NCBI GenBank assembly: GCA_018350325.1
Contig: JAEVLN010000016.1
Coordinates: 1,798,044 to 1,862,043, forward strand
Length of the DNA: 64,000 nt
Reading direction: 5' to 3'
From: Globodera rostochiensis
Lineage: Eukaryota > Nematoda > Chromadorea > Rhabditida > Heteroderidae
Below the pieces are notes generated by a model, which had not been told where the DNA came from, did no database searches, and was given only the letters and a program-made list of their open reading frames with translations. Shown here in pieces: positions 17,509 through 30,514 of this stretch (its first letter is position 1; every line of letters begins with the position of its first letter). Made by a program: the position numbers and the translations under genes.

Positions 17509-20500
17509 TTACAAGAAATAACAATTAAACAAATTTATCTTTTATATACAAATTATAAAGTTATATGCAGTTCTCAAAAGATTGTGTCGAATCAAATAAC
17601 AATGTCGAGTTTGCATCTATGATTAAAATTTAGAGTCATAAGTAGAAAGTGATTTAAAATGTATTGCGCTAAAATGCCGAATAAAAATTCCATAATTTAT
17701 TATCATGATGAGTCTGCCAGACCAAGCACGGCTGAACAAATTTTTATTGCTAACATCAAAGTATATCGCTTATGTATATTTAGAAAAATAAAGAAAATTT
17801 TGAAATTTATTACTTATTTTAATAAAAACAATAAGCATTATCAATGACAGATTTGTATAGCAAAAAAGCTCTAATATCGCGTACAGGCTAATTATTATAA
17901 ATTTGTGTGCAATTTGCTTTTGTTTAGAACAATATTCAGGCATTTTGCATTTAAAATATATAATGTTTTTAAGTGCATATTTTCTAATAATTATTATTCG
18001 GACTTGTAATGTTTAGTCAGATATTTTTTATTTTGTTGTTTATTATGATATTATTTCATATTCTGTTTAAATATTTAACATGCGTACAATAAAAACGCCA
18101 GTTTGTGACGTTTATTTAATTGTTATTATGGAAACCTTAAATTGAATGTTTATTTTTTAATTTCAAAATAAGCCCCCTCCTCAAATCCAATTTACTGGCA
18201 ATGTTATCTCCCGACACAATAGCTGTAGACTTGAGCAACATTCTACCTCTTCTAGGAAGCGCTCCTCATTTGCTAAGGCTTGTTTCAATTAGTTATTCGC
18301 GCAAAGGTTAATTTTGTTTTGTATTACTGTTCAGCTTAAATAATTTTTTTTAAAATTTAATTTTATTTGGTATGTTGATATCGTCAACTCTAGCTTTATT
18401 TGAAATCAAATATTGGGTTTAAATTGGATCAAATTAATATAATAGAACAAGTGAATTTTTCGAGAAATTTAATTTTACAAAATTTAAACTAAATAAAACG
18501 TAAAGTAGTTTTGGCAAAGGTGTTTTTCCGGTTAAAACTTAATATATACGTTTTTAAATTAATTTGCTTTTACTTTTCTTGAATAAAAATTTTTGTTTTT
18601 GAGGAATAATTTTAATATTTAATTTGTTAGAAATTGTTTGTTTACAAACGTTTTATGACTCTTATTTTTTGTATTTTAGAACTTATCTTAATTCTATATA
18701 ATTTATAAGATTTGTTGTATTAAAAGATATTAATAATTTCTGTTATTTAAACATTATCACTCAATTGATTATATTTAGAAAAATCGTCACTTGGTTGGCC
18801 TATTAAAGACCATGCTGAACCGACACAGAAAATCCAGTGAACAACAAAGAGAAGTTAGCAATTAAATTATTTTTAATTTTATTAAAGAAAAATAGTAAAT
18901 CTTAATAAAATAAAAATACAGCAATTGAGATTTGCAATCCTCACTGACCTTACAAATGAGATAAGTTTATTTTAATTGCTCTGTTTTGAATTGTCGGAGT
19001 TTAATAACAATTTACTTTTTTTTAAGAAATTGGGTATTTTAATTGAACAGTGTTTCCTGAAGCGATTTATTCACTATTTAATGCAAAAAAATTGATTAAT
19101 TATTCGATTATTCATCAACTGTAATATTTTTAGTAGATTTATTTATAAGTGTTATAGGAATTTAAACATAAGTTAGACTGTTTTTTTATTAGCTATCCAA
19201 TAAGATCGTGCATTTTGATAAGGATGGGTAACAAATTATGATATTGTTTCGCCAAAAGCCGTTGTCGAATGTAGTTTATGAAAAATACAACGCTTTCTTG
19301 ACGATGAAATAATAACAACCTTATCTGTCTTAGGTGAATTATGTATAAACTTCAAAAATATTACTTTGCTGCGAGTCGGACTTCCGTCTTTAAATTATTT
19401 GATAAATAAATTTTGAAAAAATATATTTATATCACAAAATAATTAATGATTATTTTTTACATTCTTTCAAAAATGAAAATTCTTGACAAAATAATATTTA
19501 TTACCTATGCAATTTTATATGTTTAAAAGGTTTTACCTCTAGCAAAAAATTATGCAAATTGAAAGATGATCTTTATGTATGCAATTTATGCAAGTTAAAT
19601 AGTTGGGCGATGCGATAACTCATTTCAATCGGTTTCTTAATAGATAATTTAATTGACATGTCGCTATTTTAGCTAAGTCATAGAATTGTTTTAAAACGTT
19701 TAGAAAAGCTGGTGTTCTGAAATTTATGCGTTGTATATACCAGTGTAGCATAATAAAACTGAGTTTTGGGTAAATCATTTTTTATTTTTCTTACATTTTG
19801 ATAACCATCTTTGGTCAAATTATATAATTTATTTATATTTTTCTTTTCATATTTCAGTAGTCCCAGAGCCTTAGTCGATTTATCTGTATATGCGAGAATC
19901 GACCCGCATATTTGCCAGATTGCTTTGTCGTTAATAGTTGAAAATATTGCCAAATCTGTGACATTTCACCTTTTAATTCAACATATTTGTCTTGCGGGAA
20001 TCTTTGTTAATTGGCACTGATTTAATTTATTATATATTTAAGTGTACTCAGTTTTATATTTCCCATCATTATTTTAATGGTCTTTAAATAATATCTTAGA
20101 TTACGTTATTTTATTGGACGATATTTTCTTAGGTGCAGTCAACAATTATAACGTGGCCAGTTTTTTAACCTAAATTTTATTTATGACTACTAAAATAAGA
20201 AATTTAAAAGATGTGATTTTGTCAATTGCGAAAATTTGATTTAGGTCGAATTACTTTAAAAATTTTAATAAAGATAAAAATACTCATGCAGCAGTATTAC
20301 AGCACTTTCATTTTAAAGAAAACCTTTTAATAATTTATTGTGTAATAATATAATCATGCCGAAAACTTATGACATACTTTTTAACGATGAATTTATTGCG
20401 TTGTTAAAGGTACAATAATGTTATTTAATTTTTTTAACTTGATTATCATTTTACTCTATAAAAAACGAAGAATCGTAAGAGTTAATCTGCATATAATATT

Positions 20501-23135
20501 TTAGAAAAATTTGCATTAGCTTATGTTGGCTGCATATAAATCTTAACAAAAAAAATAACCTATTTGAGGTCAAAATTTATAAATGATTTAAATATAAATA
20601 CATCACAAATTTGATTTGCATTTATTGAACAATTGACTTCACTATATTTCATATTAGATATTTTTATTTTTCGTTTAAAAAATTTTCCATTTGGTTATGT
20701 AAAGTTTGATTTAAATCTTATAAAGTTGTAACATGTCTTTATATAAATTTTCTTATTTAAGTTTTATTGCGTTTTAAATATTTTTAACAACAAATTTCAT
20801 TGTTTCTACCTCTAGTGCACAAAATTTAATTTTAAATTACTTTTAGTGTGAACTATAAATTTTTTACTTTTCAAAAAGATTAAATATTATTTTACAAAAT
20901 CAAAATTGCTGATTTCCACCTCTATTTAAAAAGATATATAAATAAGGATTTATAAAACGAATTCTGTAATAAATTGTTAAATCAGCTCAATAACCGTCTG
21001 GAGAGCACTTGTGCTAAGACAGTAAAATTTTTCATTTAAAATAAAAGTAAAGACTATAATTTTAGCTAACGTAATTTAAATTCCATTACAATTCGCACAA
21101 AACAAAATATTCGAATTTGCTACTTATATCGTGTAACGAATGGCAACAGAAAAATTAAAAAAATAAAGCGTTAATAAAATATTTAAAACCTTCTTAATAA
21201 ATCGTTATATATAATTAATTTACAATAATAAAGATTGTTTTTTATATTAATTCTTTCTTTTGATAAAACGATTTATTAATTTACAAGCAATTTTATTTAT
21301 TTTATTTTAGTTTAATTTAATTTTATTTTATTTTTTATTTGGTTATTCTCTAATTATCAATAAATTATCCTTTTGAGTTGAGTTTCTGTTTCGACCAGGT
21401 CCGGTAGATGTTTATAGTTGGTTTCAAGATGCAATCCTTAAATTTATTTTCTTTAAATTGTTGTAAAAGTTAATCTTTTTTTTATTAAATTTTATAACAT
21501 AAGTAAATTAACATAAACGCGAATGTCTTTATCTGGAATTTATACACGTTACACATTTCATATTTTTAAGTTTTTAAAACATGGACAGATTAATAAAGCC
21601 ATTAATTTGCGTAACGCTTAGTCTTATTTTAAGCAAATTTAAAAGAAAAAAAATATATCATGAGTGTTTTGATTAAATAGTATAAATATGAACTTACATA
21701 AATGCTCGAAAATAAAAAAACTAATTATGATATTGATATTCACCATTTTCCGTCTAACGAAACAATGAACCGGCTTCAAGTAATAATTTTTTAAGATGAA
21801 GTCACCCAAAAGAATAAAAATGTGCTTAGGTATATAATAAAAATTAATAATAAACACAAAAACTAAAAACCAAACTAATATTTAAAAAGCTTGAACTAAA
21901 CTAAACTAAATTACTTAATAAAGAAAATACTTAATTTTGTTACAATTGATAAAATTACCGAACTTAATTTTTCTATCAATTATCAAAATAAACTAACAAT
22001 TTAACGGCAAAAAAATAAAACGATAATATAGAAATTATTAACAAATTTATACCGGGCCAATATTTCTATTTTAAATATATTTATATTTGAATTCTACTTT
22101 CTATTCATGAGAGCAAGTGAATACGAATGAATATTCAAAATAAACCAGGAACGTCTCATTCAAATATTGTCAAGATCATATGGAACTGCCGATTTTCTTT
22201 TTAATAATCAAAATAAGAAAACTAAAAAACCATTTATTTAACTCTAAACAAATAAATTGCAATCCATGAGGCTGGGCATGTGTTAGAATCATGGCTTCAA
22301 AAGCTATCGGTTCCATTAATAAAAACAATATGTGAAACAATATTATTGATCTTTCATTGGCATCATGCCATGCTTCCACTTTCACGTTGCAGACGTAAAA
22401 GTCTTTGAGCCAACATTTTTTACAATTCATTAGATTTTAAAGTTTGACCAAATATTTTATTATAATTGATATGCTTAAATTTATTTAACAGATTTTAAAA
22501 GTTTTCTATTCATAACAAACTTTATAACAATTCTAATACATTTAGTCTTTGAATAATAAAGTGCATTTTGAAATAGTTTACTTTCTGTTTAGTTCGCTAT
22601 TTTTTCGGCAATACATATATTTTAATTGTTATTTAATTAAAATATTTAACATCAAGGTTTTATCATTTACTTAAAAATTTTATGTGTTTGAACATTTTTA
22701 TGATAAAAAGATTCGTTTTTATTTATATTAAATTTTTTCATACAAAACTACTAAAGTGAATTTCGCTCGAACTTTACATTTCTGAAGAGTGGATTTGTTT
22801 TCGCTAAAGACAATTTTATATAATGTCTTTTAATTAACTTTAAAATTTTGAAGTAGTTGTTAAATGTATTATGTAATTTTAATTTATTTTCGAAATTTTT
22901 GATAAAAAAAACTGTCGATAATATGTAAAACATTTCATTATTGCATTGTGTGCCGCAAAAGCAAGCCGTAGTGCTATATTGCAGAACAGTGTTGCTATTA
23001 CTCCAGTTCTTGTTCCTGTCAAACCGTTCATGCATCATTACCAAGTTTATTAGTAGTAATTCTATTTTAACTGATTTTTTATAACTCTGATATTTTTTAA
23101 CATTTATATTTAATTTTATTTTTCTTGGACTGCTA
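17509..23135. other. AT-rich region with exon-like islands, strand unresolved
   Basis: GC-richer islands occur at about 18,172-18,307, 19,857-20,006, 20,350-20,412, 20,982-21,018, 21,375-21,425, 22,255-22,405 and 22,940-23,050. The best plus-strand splice borders are 20,982-21,018 (AAATCAG before, GTAAAA after) and 19,857-20,006 (ATATTTCAG before, GTTAAT after). The 18.2-kb island is open on both strands with good donors each way (AAAG|GTTAAT plus; TTGCCA|GTAAAT minus). These are probably exons of an unidentified gene with long introns. Part of 18,838-19,240 is an inverted, decayed copy of sequence at 51.4-51.9 kb. Confidence 0.35.
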
Positions 23136-23144
23136 GGTTTTGTT

Positions 23145-24054
23145 GGTGCTAGGTCGTTTCGTAAAAACTGCCACCATGGGCGTTTCGTAAATTCGCCAGG
23201 GCGTTTCGTAAATTCGCCAGGTCGTTTCGTAAATCTGCCATTATGGGCGTTTTGTAAATCTGCCACCTATGGGCGTTTTGTAAATTCGCCAGGGTGTTTC
23301 GTAAATCTGCCACTATTATATTAATATAATATACATGTATATATTAAGTGCATACCCATTTTTTATCGATCAAAATAATTTTGTAAACGTCAGATCAGAC
23401 AAATAAATTGAAAGCGCCTCACAATAATTTATTCACCTATTATTTTCTTGAACAATATAACGGCAAATAATTCGAAAGCGCCGCCGAAAAATATTTACCT
23501 ATTATTTGCTTCTACCACCCCCCTATTGTTCGCTCTCGACGATGAAGGCGATTTTTATATTTAGTAACTTTAATGTCATCTGCACAGCAAATTTTAATTT
23601 GTGGCATTAGAATTGAAGAAATGCATCGAATCAAGGCGCAAAAAATTTGGTTGAGCTGTATTTTAAGAAAGAAATAAAAACACGCGGAGATTTATTGGAA
23701 AAATTGGACGAAAATTGGTATTGAACTTAGCCTAAGGATTTTGGATAGACATCTGGCTAAAAGGATAATGGAAAATTTACTAACTACATCATTTCTGAAT
23801 TATATTTTTATATATTTGTTAATAAAATTTTAATTCCTTTTGTTCGATAAAAATGTGTATATATTTATATATATAATAGTGGCGAATTTACGAAACGCCC
23901 ATAGTGGCAGATTTACGAAACGCTATAATGGCAGATTTACGAAACGCCCTGGCGAATTTACGAAACGCCCATAATGGCGCATTTACGAAACGCCCCTTGA
24001 TGGCGAATTTACGAAACGCCCATGGTGGCAGTTTTTACGAAACGACCCAGCACG
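23145..24054. mobile_element. Mutator-like foldback MITE, 910 bp, with 9-bp TSD
   Basis: Long terminal inverted repeats begin G-T-G-C-T-R-G-G-T-C-G-T-T-T-C-G and are themselves built of tandem units of about 20-30 bp (GGGCGTTTCGTAAATTCGCCA variants), about six per arm. The element is flanked by a 9-bp duplication GGTTTTGTT (23,136-23,144; 24,055-24,063), the size typical of Mutator-like elements. The interior is AT-rich with no transposase. ORFs read across the arms are repeat translations, not genes. Confidence 0.85.
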
Positions 24055-24798
24055 GGTTTTGTTCACATAAAGAGATAGAAATCTAAACATTTCTCGCGCT
24101 GAGTACAATACTCTAAATTTAATCCTATAATTTTTGAATTATCATTGCAACAAAATATTGTAAATTTGCTTAGACATTATATTTTTAATTAATTTAATTT
24201 ACGTCAAGAGAAAATGTTATCTTTATTATTCACTTTTAGTTTGTAATTAATTTTTTACGTAACTCATGTTATTCTGGGGTTAACTATTATTATTTGTTAT
24301 TGAAATTTATTTTTTTTTAAAAAGTAAAATAGTTGATTATTTAAGCTTGTTTTTGGTGTCGTGTGAAAGGATGTGTTTAAAAATTAAAGAAATTTATACC
24401 CAAATAAAAATTAACAGCAAAAATTTTTAAGCATTTTTTTCTAACATAGAATTTTTACGCTTCATTATTAAAAAAAAATGAGAACTTTTGGGTCTTAATT
24501 GTAAATTGCACAACATTTTAAAGCATTTCTTTATTCCTAGGGTATTTTCCACTCAAATTCAAATTTATAACTTCAACAATTTTCAAATTTTCTTATGGAT
24601 TTTGCTTTTAGTTGCTACTCGGAGCCGTCGAAACATCGTTAATATAAACTAAACATTTACGAATTAATTAGACATTATTGTTATTTTTATTTATGGCTAG
24701 GAAAAATATGCATTTAATAAATTATGAAAAGCAAATCTTTGATATCATAAATGCTGTTTATTGTTCGATTTTACTTTTAGGGTTTAAATAATAATGAG

Positions 24799-25339
24799 TA
24801 GGGCAGCGATTTATATGGGAATCCATATTTTTTTTGCACACTTGGAACAGCTTATAAATGCCAGAATATTGTTTTTAACTTTGGTTGGAGCTTCTAGAGC
24901 TTATTTTACCATATTTCCCATATTTTGCGATTTTTATCCATTCCATATTTTTTTAATATTTCGCCATTTTTTAAAAATTCCTTAACAAAAATGCAATAAA
25001 AAACAAAAAATACACCCCTGAGAATCGAGTTTTACAAAATTTTCAAAAAAATAACCACTAAAAATTGATTTTTTCGCGACTAAAATTCTGCTACCAAAAA
25101 ATGAAAATTTTTAAAATTCTAGCTGCTTCTTTTCAAAAATTTTATGACTTTAATTTGCATATAAAATTTTTTATTTCTCTTAATACTTCAATTAGGAAAT
25201 TTTGCCTATTTTTTCCAATATTTGATAAAAAATTTATCCATATTTTGTCCACATTTTGCAATTTTTGCCCATATTTTGCGATCATCCATATTTTATGGCC
25301 GTATTTCGAGATTTTTTGTCCATATAAATCGCAGCCCTT
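24799..25339. mobile_element. Small hAT-like MITE, 541 bp
   Basis: Inverted termini GGGCAGCGATTTATATGG (left) and its near-complement CCATATAAATCGCAGCCC (right), with flanks ATAATGAG and ATAACGAG, an 8-bp duplication with one mismatch. Subterminal CCATATTTTG words repeat at both ends, as in hAT elements. No coding capacity. Confidence 0.7.
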
Positions 25340-25659
25340 ATAACGAGGTTAAATAAGATATATAAGTATTAGGAACTTTTAGAGAATAAAAATTGCTAAA
25401 AATAATTACAGGTTTCTAAACAATTAACAATAAATATTTTATTAACTTATGTACGGCGTTTTCATTCAATCAATTATCTTTTATTTACTTTAGTTTTTTT
25501 TGTTGATTTTTTATTTAGTTTTTTAAATTTTATTTGTTTAAATTTTTTATTTTTTATGATTTGATAACATTTAAAGAAGTTCTTATTTTTTTTATAAAGA
25601 TTTAAGTTTGTTAAACTCTGATTTTTTCAATGGCTTTAAAAGTAAAACATCATTATTTT

Positions 25660-25778
25660 TAAACATGGGCAAATGAAACAATTCTGCCAGTCTCTTAACA
25701 TGTCTGCGACAAAGGACATTGTACAGTAGTGTTCACGGGTCCATCCTCGATTATGAAAGCCTTCGCATAATTGCCTTT
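25660..25778 (-). repeat. Copy 1 of a 120-bp dispersed conserved sequence, possibly exon-bearing
   Basis: About 80% identical to 30,395-30,514, with the outer 25 and 18 bases perfectly conserved. On the minus strand a 75-bp piece (25,774-25,700) is open and bordered by AAAG and GTTAAG. Between the copies most codon differences in that frame are synonymous (8 of 13 changed codons), which favours coding. The perfectly conserved ends, one beyond the putative donor, argue instead for a small RNA or repeat. No family recognised. Confidence 0.45.
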
Positions 25779-28700
25779 CTATTTTTATTATATATTTCTT
25801 TTATGGTTCATTTGGCAGAGATATTTTCAGGCATCTCATCGCATCCCCCATTTTGTATACTATCTTTATGAAATGTTAAACTTATAAAACCTTTAGCATG
25901 TTTTTTTTTATAAATGCGAGTCAAATATCTTTTTTGTTTGGGTTTATTTTGGGTTTTGTTTCATTTGTTAACAAGTTATTTTAATTTTAAATTTATAATT
26001 CAAACCTTCTTTTTATCATTTACAATTGCTTATAAATAAATTTTAGAACACGATTTTTGTCCCTACTAGGTGTTTATAAACTTTTTTTAAAGGTTTGTAA
26101 AACAATTTATCTAAAAAAATTAGATTTAATTATTCTTAATCGAATTAAAATTTAATTTATATTTTTTGATTTGCAATTTTTACTAATAATTTCTATAATT
26201 CAGTTGCTTAATCAATGAGGCTTTAGTATATCATTTGTTAATGCATTTTTACAATTATTAGTTTATTAAGTTTTGCCGTGGTAGTACACTGCTGCGGGGA
26301 AAATACTTAGGTTTTAATTTCCAATCATTTTAAAGCTAACCGGCAGAACGATCGGCAGAATAAGCAAGATATCGACGACGGCTTTCTTATACAAAGTGGT
26401 TCACTATTTATCTAAGCTTTTTTTGGTGCATTTTTTATCTGAAAGTTTTTTTCGGTTCATTATTTATCTAATGCTTTTTTCATCAATTGAAATGCACAAA
26501 ATTTGAAAACGAAACGAAAAGTCGATCAGATATTTTATTCAAAAAAGCAATGCATGAAAAAAGCTGCCGATCGGTTGTAAGAAAATCTTTGAGTAAAAAG
26601 TAGTTTAAATTACATGTCAAAGTACATTCTAGATACAATATTCTAATTAATTAAATCAATTTATTATTTCTAAAATATCCATTTTATAGCTATTTGTGAG
26701 TGTTTTTATTTCTACAATTTTTAAGGATATTTAATCCTCAGTTGTTTTTAATTTTTTTCCCATATATGTTTTTAAAGGTCTTGTGATGACATTTCGCAGT
26801 AAAATGGTTTGTGTTTTGCTTATGTGAATAATACGTGCCTAGGTTTATAGTCGCTTTGGCTTGATCGGCAGAAGCTTTTAATTATTTTGTTGCGATATTG
26901 TAAAAATCATAAATTTTATTTGACAAAATACTATATGTGCATTATTCTAAACATTGATAAATTTTACAAGTTTATTTTTGTGAAGGTTATCTGCTTTAGC
27001 TTTAAGCCTCGCGTTTTTTAAGAACTAAAAACACATTATAAATACAATATTTCAATGCCAGATTTTTTATATGTTGAATGCATTTAATTAAAATTTATTT
27101 CATTTTTAAATTGAGTTTATATTTTTTATTTCTTAGATTTGCATTTTAAATATTATATATAGAGCCCGATTTGCGTCTGCATCTGGTGCTGTCCCTGCTC
27201 AGGTCACCCTATAAAACAAATATGAAGTTTAAAATTCTAAATATTGTGTTGATCATTCAACTACCTTTTTTTGTCGAACACATAAATAAATTGTTTGCAT
27301 AAACAATTATATTTTAAAAAAATGTATTTTTTAAATTAAATTTATTTATATACTACATGATATAAGTAGTAGTAACAATTTTTTTGTATAATAAAATAAT
27401 TTTTTTTAAATTATAGAATTTTTATCATTTAAAATACGGTATTCAGAATAACATTATTTAAAAGTGTATTTGTAATTTTAAACTGCTATTTTATTTACAC
27501 ATTATGGTTAATTTAACTAATTTTTTGGTTTATTTTAATATAAATTGCTGAATTTACATTTGACTTTTCGCTTGGGCACTTTGATTTTCGTTTCTAAATT
27601 TTGTTTAGCTAAATTTAATTTATAATATAATTTAACCAGAGCAAATTTTGCCATATTAATAATAGCTAAATATTTAATATGTGTAAAAAATAAGTTAATT
27701 TCTTTATTTGACTGTATTTATTGTACATACTGCTGTGGATTAGTATTAATTGCAATTTTATCATAGAAATTTAGAAACTGCACCACTGACTGAACATAAA
27801 TCTTAATAAGTGCTTATCTCTTGGAGTAAAAAAAATTATTTTGAGACATTTCAGGCTTTTTTTTTTGTTTGACAATTTTTACCGGTCCTCGAAACGCTGC
27901 CGCTCGGATGAACTTGGTTGGTTCTGCAGCTGCCGCACATAAATCTTTAATTGGTATTTTGAAGCTACCAATAAGACAAAAATTTATTAATAATTTTATT
28001 TATATTAGAATCGCGTTTGAATGCCAGTTTTTGGATTCAGTCGAAATTAATGCAATATTTAGAAAAATATATTTTAGATTTTTTTGCCACTACGACATAA
28101 ATTATGTATAACATTTGACTTGAACTAAGAATTAAACAGGGTACTTAAAAGTCCAAATAGTTTTACGTCTATCAAAATGTTAATAAATCAGTTAACAACT
28201 TAAGGCCATAAATGATCAAAATTAATAATTTATTTCTTGACTAACATATTAAAAATAGTTAGATTTTTTCTTTTAAAATTGGTTAGTACTCGTAAACCTT
28301 TCAAATTAAAAAATTAAAGGAATTATCGAATGGATTCCTTTTTATTTATTGAATACAGCAAATTGCAGCGATTTTCTTAATTGAATAGTTATTTTGTTTT
28401 TGTTTCATAAAAAATGTTTTTTGTTGCAGGTCAATAAATTTAAGTATAGTCATTTTTTAAATTAAATTTGGTATTAGTAAAACTTTACTTAGGCTTTCAA
28501 AATTCATAAATTACATTTTTATACAAATTAGCTGCAGTTATCCTACATCCACCAGGCTTAGACATTATAATTATTTTATTTTAAAAATGTATTCAAGCAC
28601 GACCATTTGTGCAGCAACTGAAATTAAAAATTTACATTTAACAATTCCCACTTTCATTTTTAATAATGATTTTAAAAAAGTCTTGTGTCCATGGTCAAAA

Positions 28701-30394
28701 TAAATCTTTGTTTATTTATAAAGACATTTTTGTGACTAAATGTATTCTTATATGCAATTTGTTAAATCTTTTATGATTTTTTTAGCGTTTTGTTTGCCTT
28801 TATTATTTCATTTATAATCCTTATTAAATGTTCTCAATATTTAATGTTTTGTATAATTTATTGGGCTCAATCCGCCAGCGAGAATCATCGCCGTTGGGAA
28901 ATTTTTATTTTTGAGTTTTTTTTGGCAGAGAAATTTATCAAAATAAACAATTTGATGAGCAAATTTAGGTCATTTAGCCTCAGATGAACGGCATTGGTAA
29001 TATCGACCATAGAGAAACGGGCAAATTTATAAATAATTTCTACATTTTATTTTATATTATTTTTGAAACAATTTTAGTTTTTTTTCATAAAATGAAAGTT
29101 AATAATTTGCTACAAATAATTTCATGAATTGCTAAAAGTCGCACTTGCATGCACATCGTTCCGTCAGTGGGCACTGTAAGACGGACTTGTTCGTCCATAG
29201 CACTTTATAAAAAAGTTTGTTTGCGTTTCAGGGCCAGATTTGTCGTAAAACGTCTAGGAAAATGTTGAAAAAACATACATTTAGAGGTTTGGGTATCTTT
29301 TTTTATTGTAACACTTTTTTTTTCGTTCGTCTTGATTTTAGTGTTTACATTTTTTTGTTTTTTAAAATTTTACATTTAGGTTTACTTTAAATCAAATGGC
29401 TTTTGATTTTATAAATGCTACAAAAGTTTTTATGTTTAAATGGTAAAGTTATTTTTATAAATTTATTTGAATTGCTTAATTTATTAACCTTAGAGATTTT
29501 ATAATCAGCCAACCAAGAGAGTGTTTATTAAATTAAACCAAACCTACTGGCAGAATTTTAAAAAAGAACTAATTTAGTCATAATTATAAAAAAAATATAT
29601 TTATTTTTTATTAAAATTGTCGCAAATTCTTTTTTATAGAATTCTTTAAGTTTAAATTTGGGTGATTTCTCTTGTGTTTTACTCATCTTGGATATAATAT
29701 TTATATTTCTTTTGTAACTCAGATTTATTAAAATTTAGAATCGCTCAAATCTTTTATTAATACTTTTTAAAAATTCTTTTTATTTCTATTAAATTATTTA
29801 CTTGCTCATCATGAGCCTACTAAGCCTTTATTAATATGATTACAATGTTTTGAGAGTGAGGTTTAATTTTTGGTTGTGACAACAATTTATAGATAATAAA
29901 AATAATTGGCCAGCGGACGATTGCAAAAATTTTCTATTTACGATCATTTTTGACGCGACGATAACCCGATTTTTTATAATTATTAATTAAAGTAAAGATC
30001 TGTTCTTTTTGTTAGATTTTTATACACTTATTTTTTTACATACACTTTGTTAACGGGGTTTTAATTGATATATAATTAATTTATTACGGTTGTTATAATA
30101 TAGTAATATTGTTCTTGTTCATATATTATTTTAACACCGTCGTCCATTATTAAAAGCTTTCATTATTTACCTCCATTATATGATGTTTTCATTAAGAACT
30201 AAGAATTTGCCTTTTTGTGAATTATCATTCTTGCTTTAATTGATTGGTAAAATCTTTGAGGCCAGGATGTTGAAAATTTTATTCAAATATATAATATAAG
30301 TGAATTTAAATAAGTTAGATATTATTTTAAATACTGTCACTAAAGCAAAGTTGCATAATATATATTTATTTTTAATATATTTCAGAACATTATT
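25779..30394. other. AT-rich region with exon-like islands, no assigned gene
   Basis: Islands with splice-like borders include 26,253-26,291, about 26,840-26,880, 27,163-27,204 (plus strand, ATATATAG before and CAG|GTCACC after), 28,881-28,966 (plus, CCGCCAG before and TTTAG|GTCATT after) and about 29,133-29,200. Open frames over such short islands are not significant alone. No protein family recognised. Confidence 0.3.
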
Positions 30395-30514
30395 TTAAAC
30401 ATGGGCAAATGAAACAATTCTGTCATTCTCTTTTAACATGCCCGCGACAAAGGACATCATGCAGCAATGCTCTGTTGTCCAACCTCGATTAAGGAATCCT
30501 TCGCATAATTGCCT
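30395..30514 (-). repeat. Copy 2 of the 120-bp dispersed conserved sequence
   Basis: See copy 1. The equivalent 75-bp minus-strand piece is 30,512-30,438, bordered by AAAG and GTTAAA. A one-base length difference just past that donor breaks any longer shared frame. Confidence 0.45.

Noticed and set aside
22751..24086. ORFs rich in FTKRP or LRNA repeats
   Set aside because: Translations of the foldback element arms.
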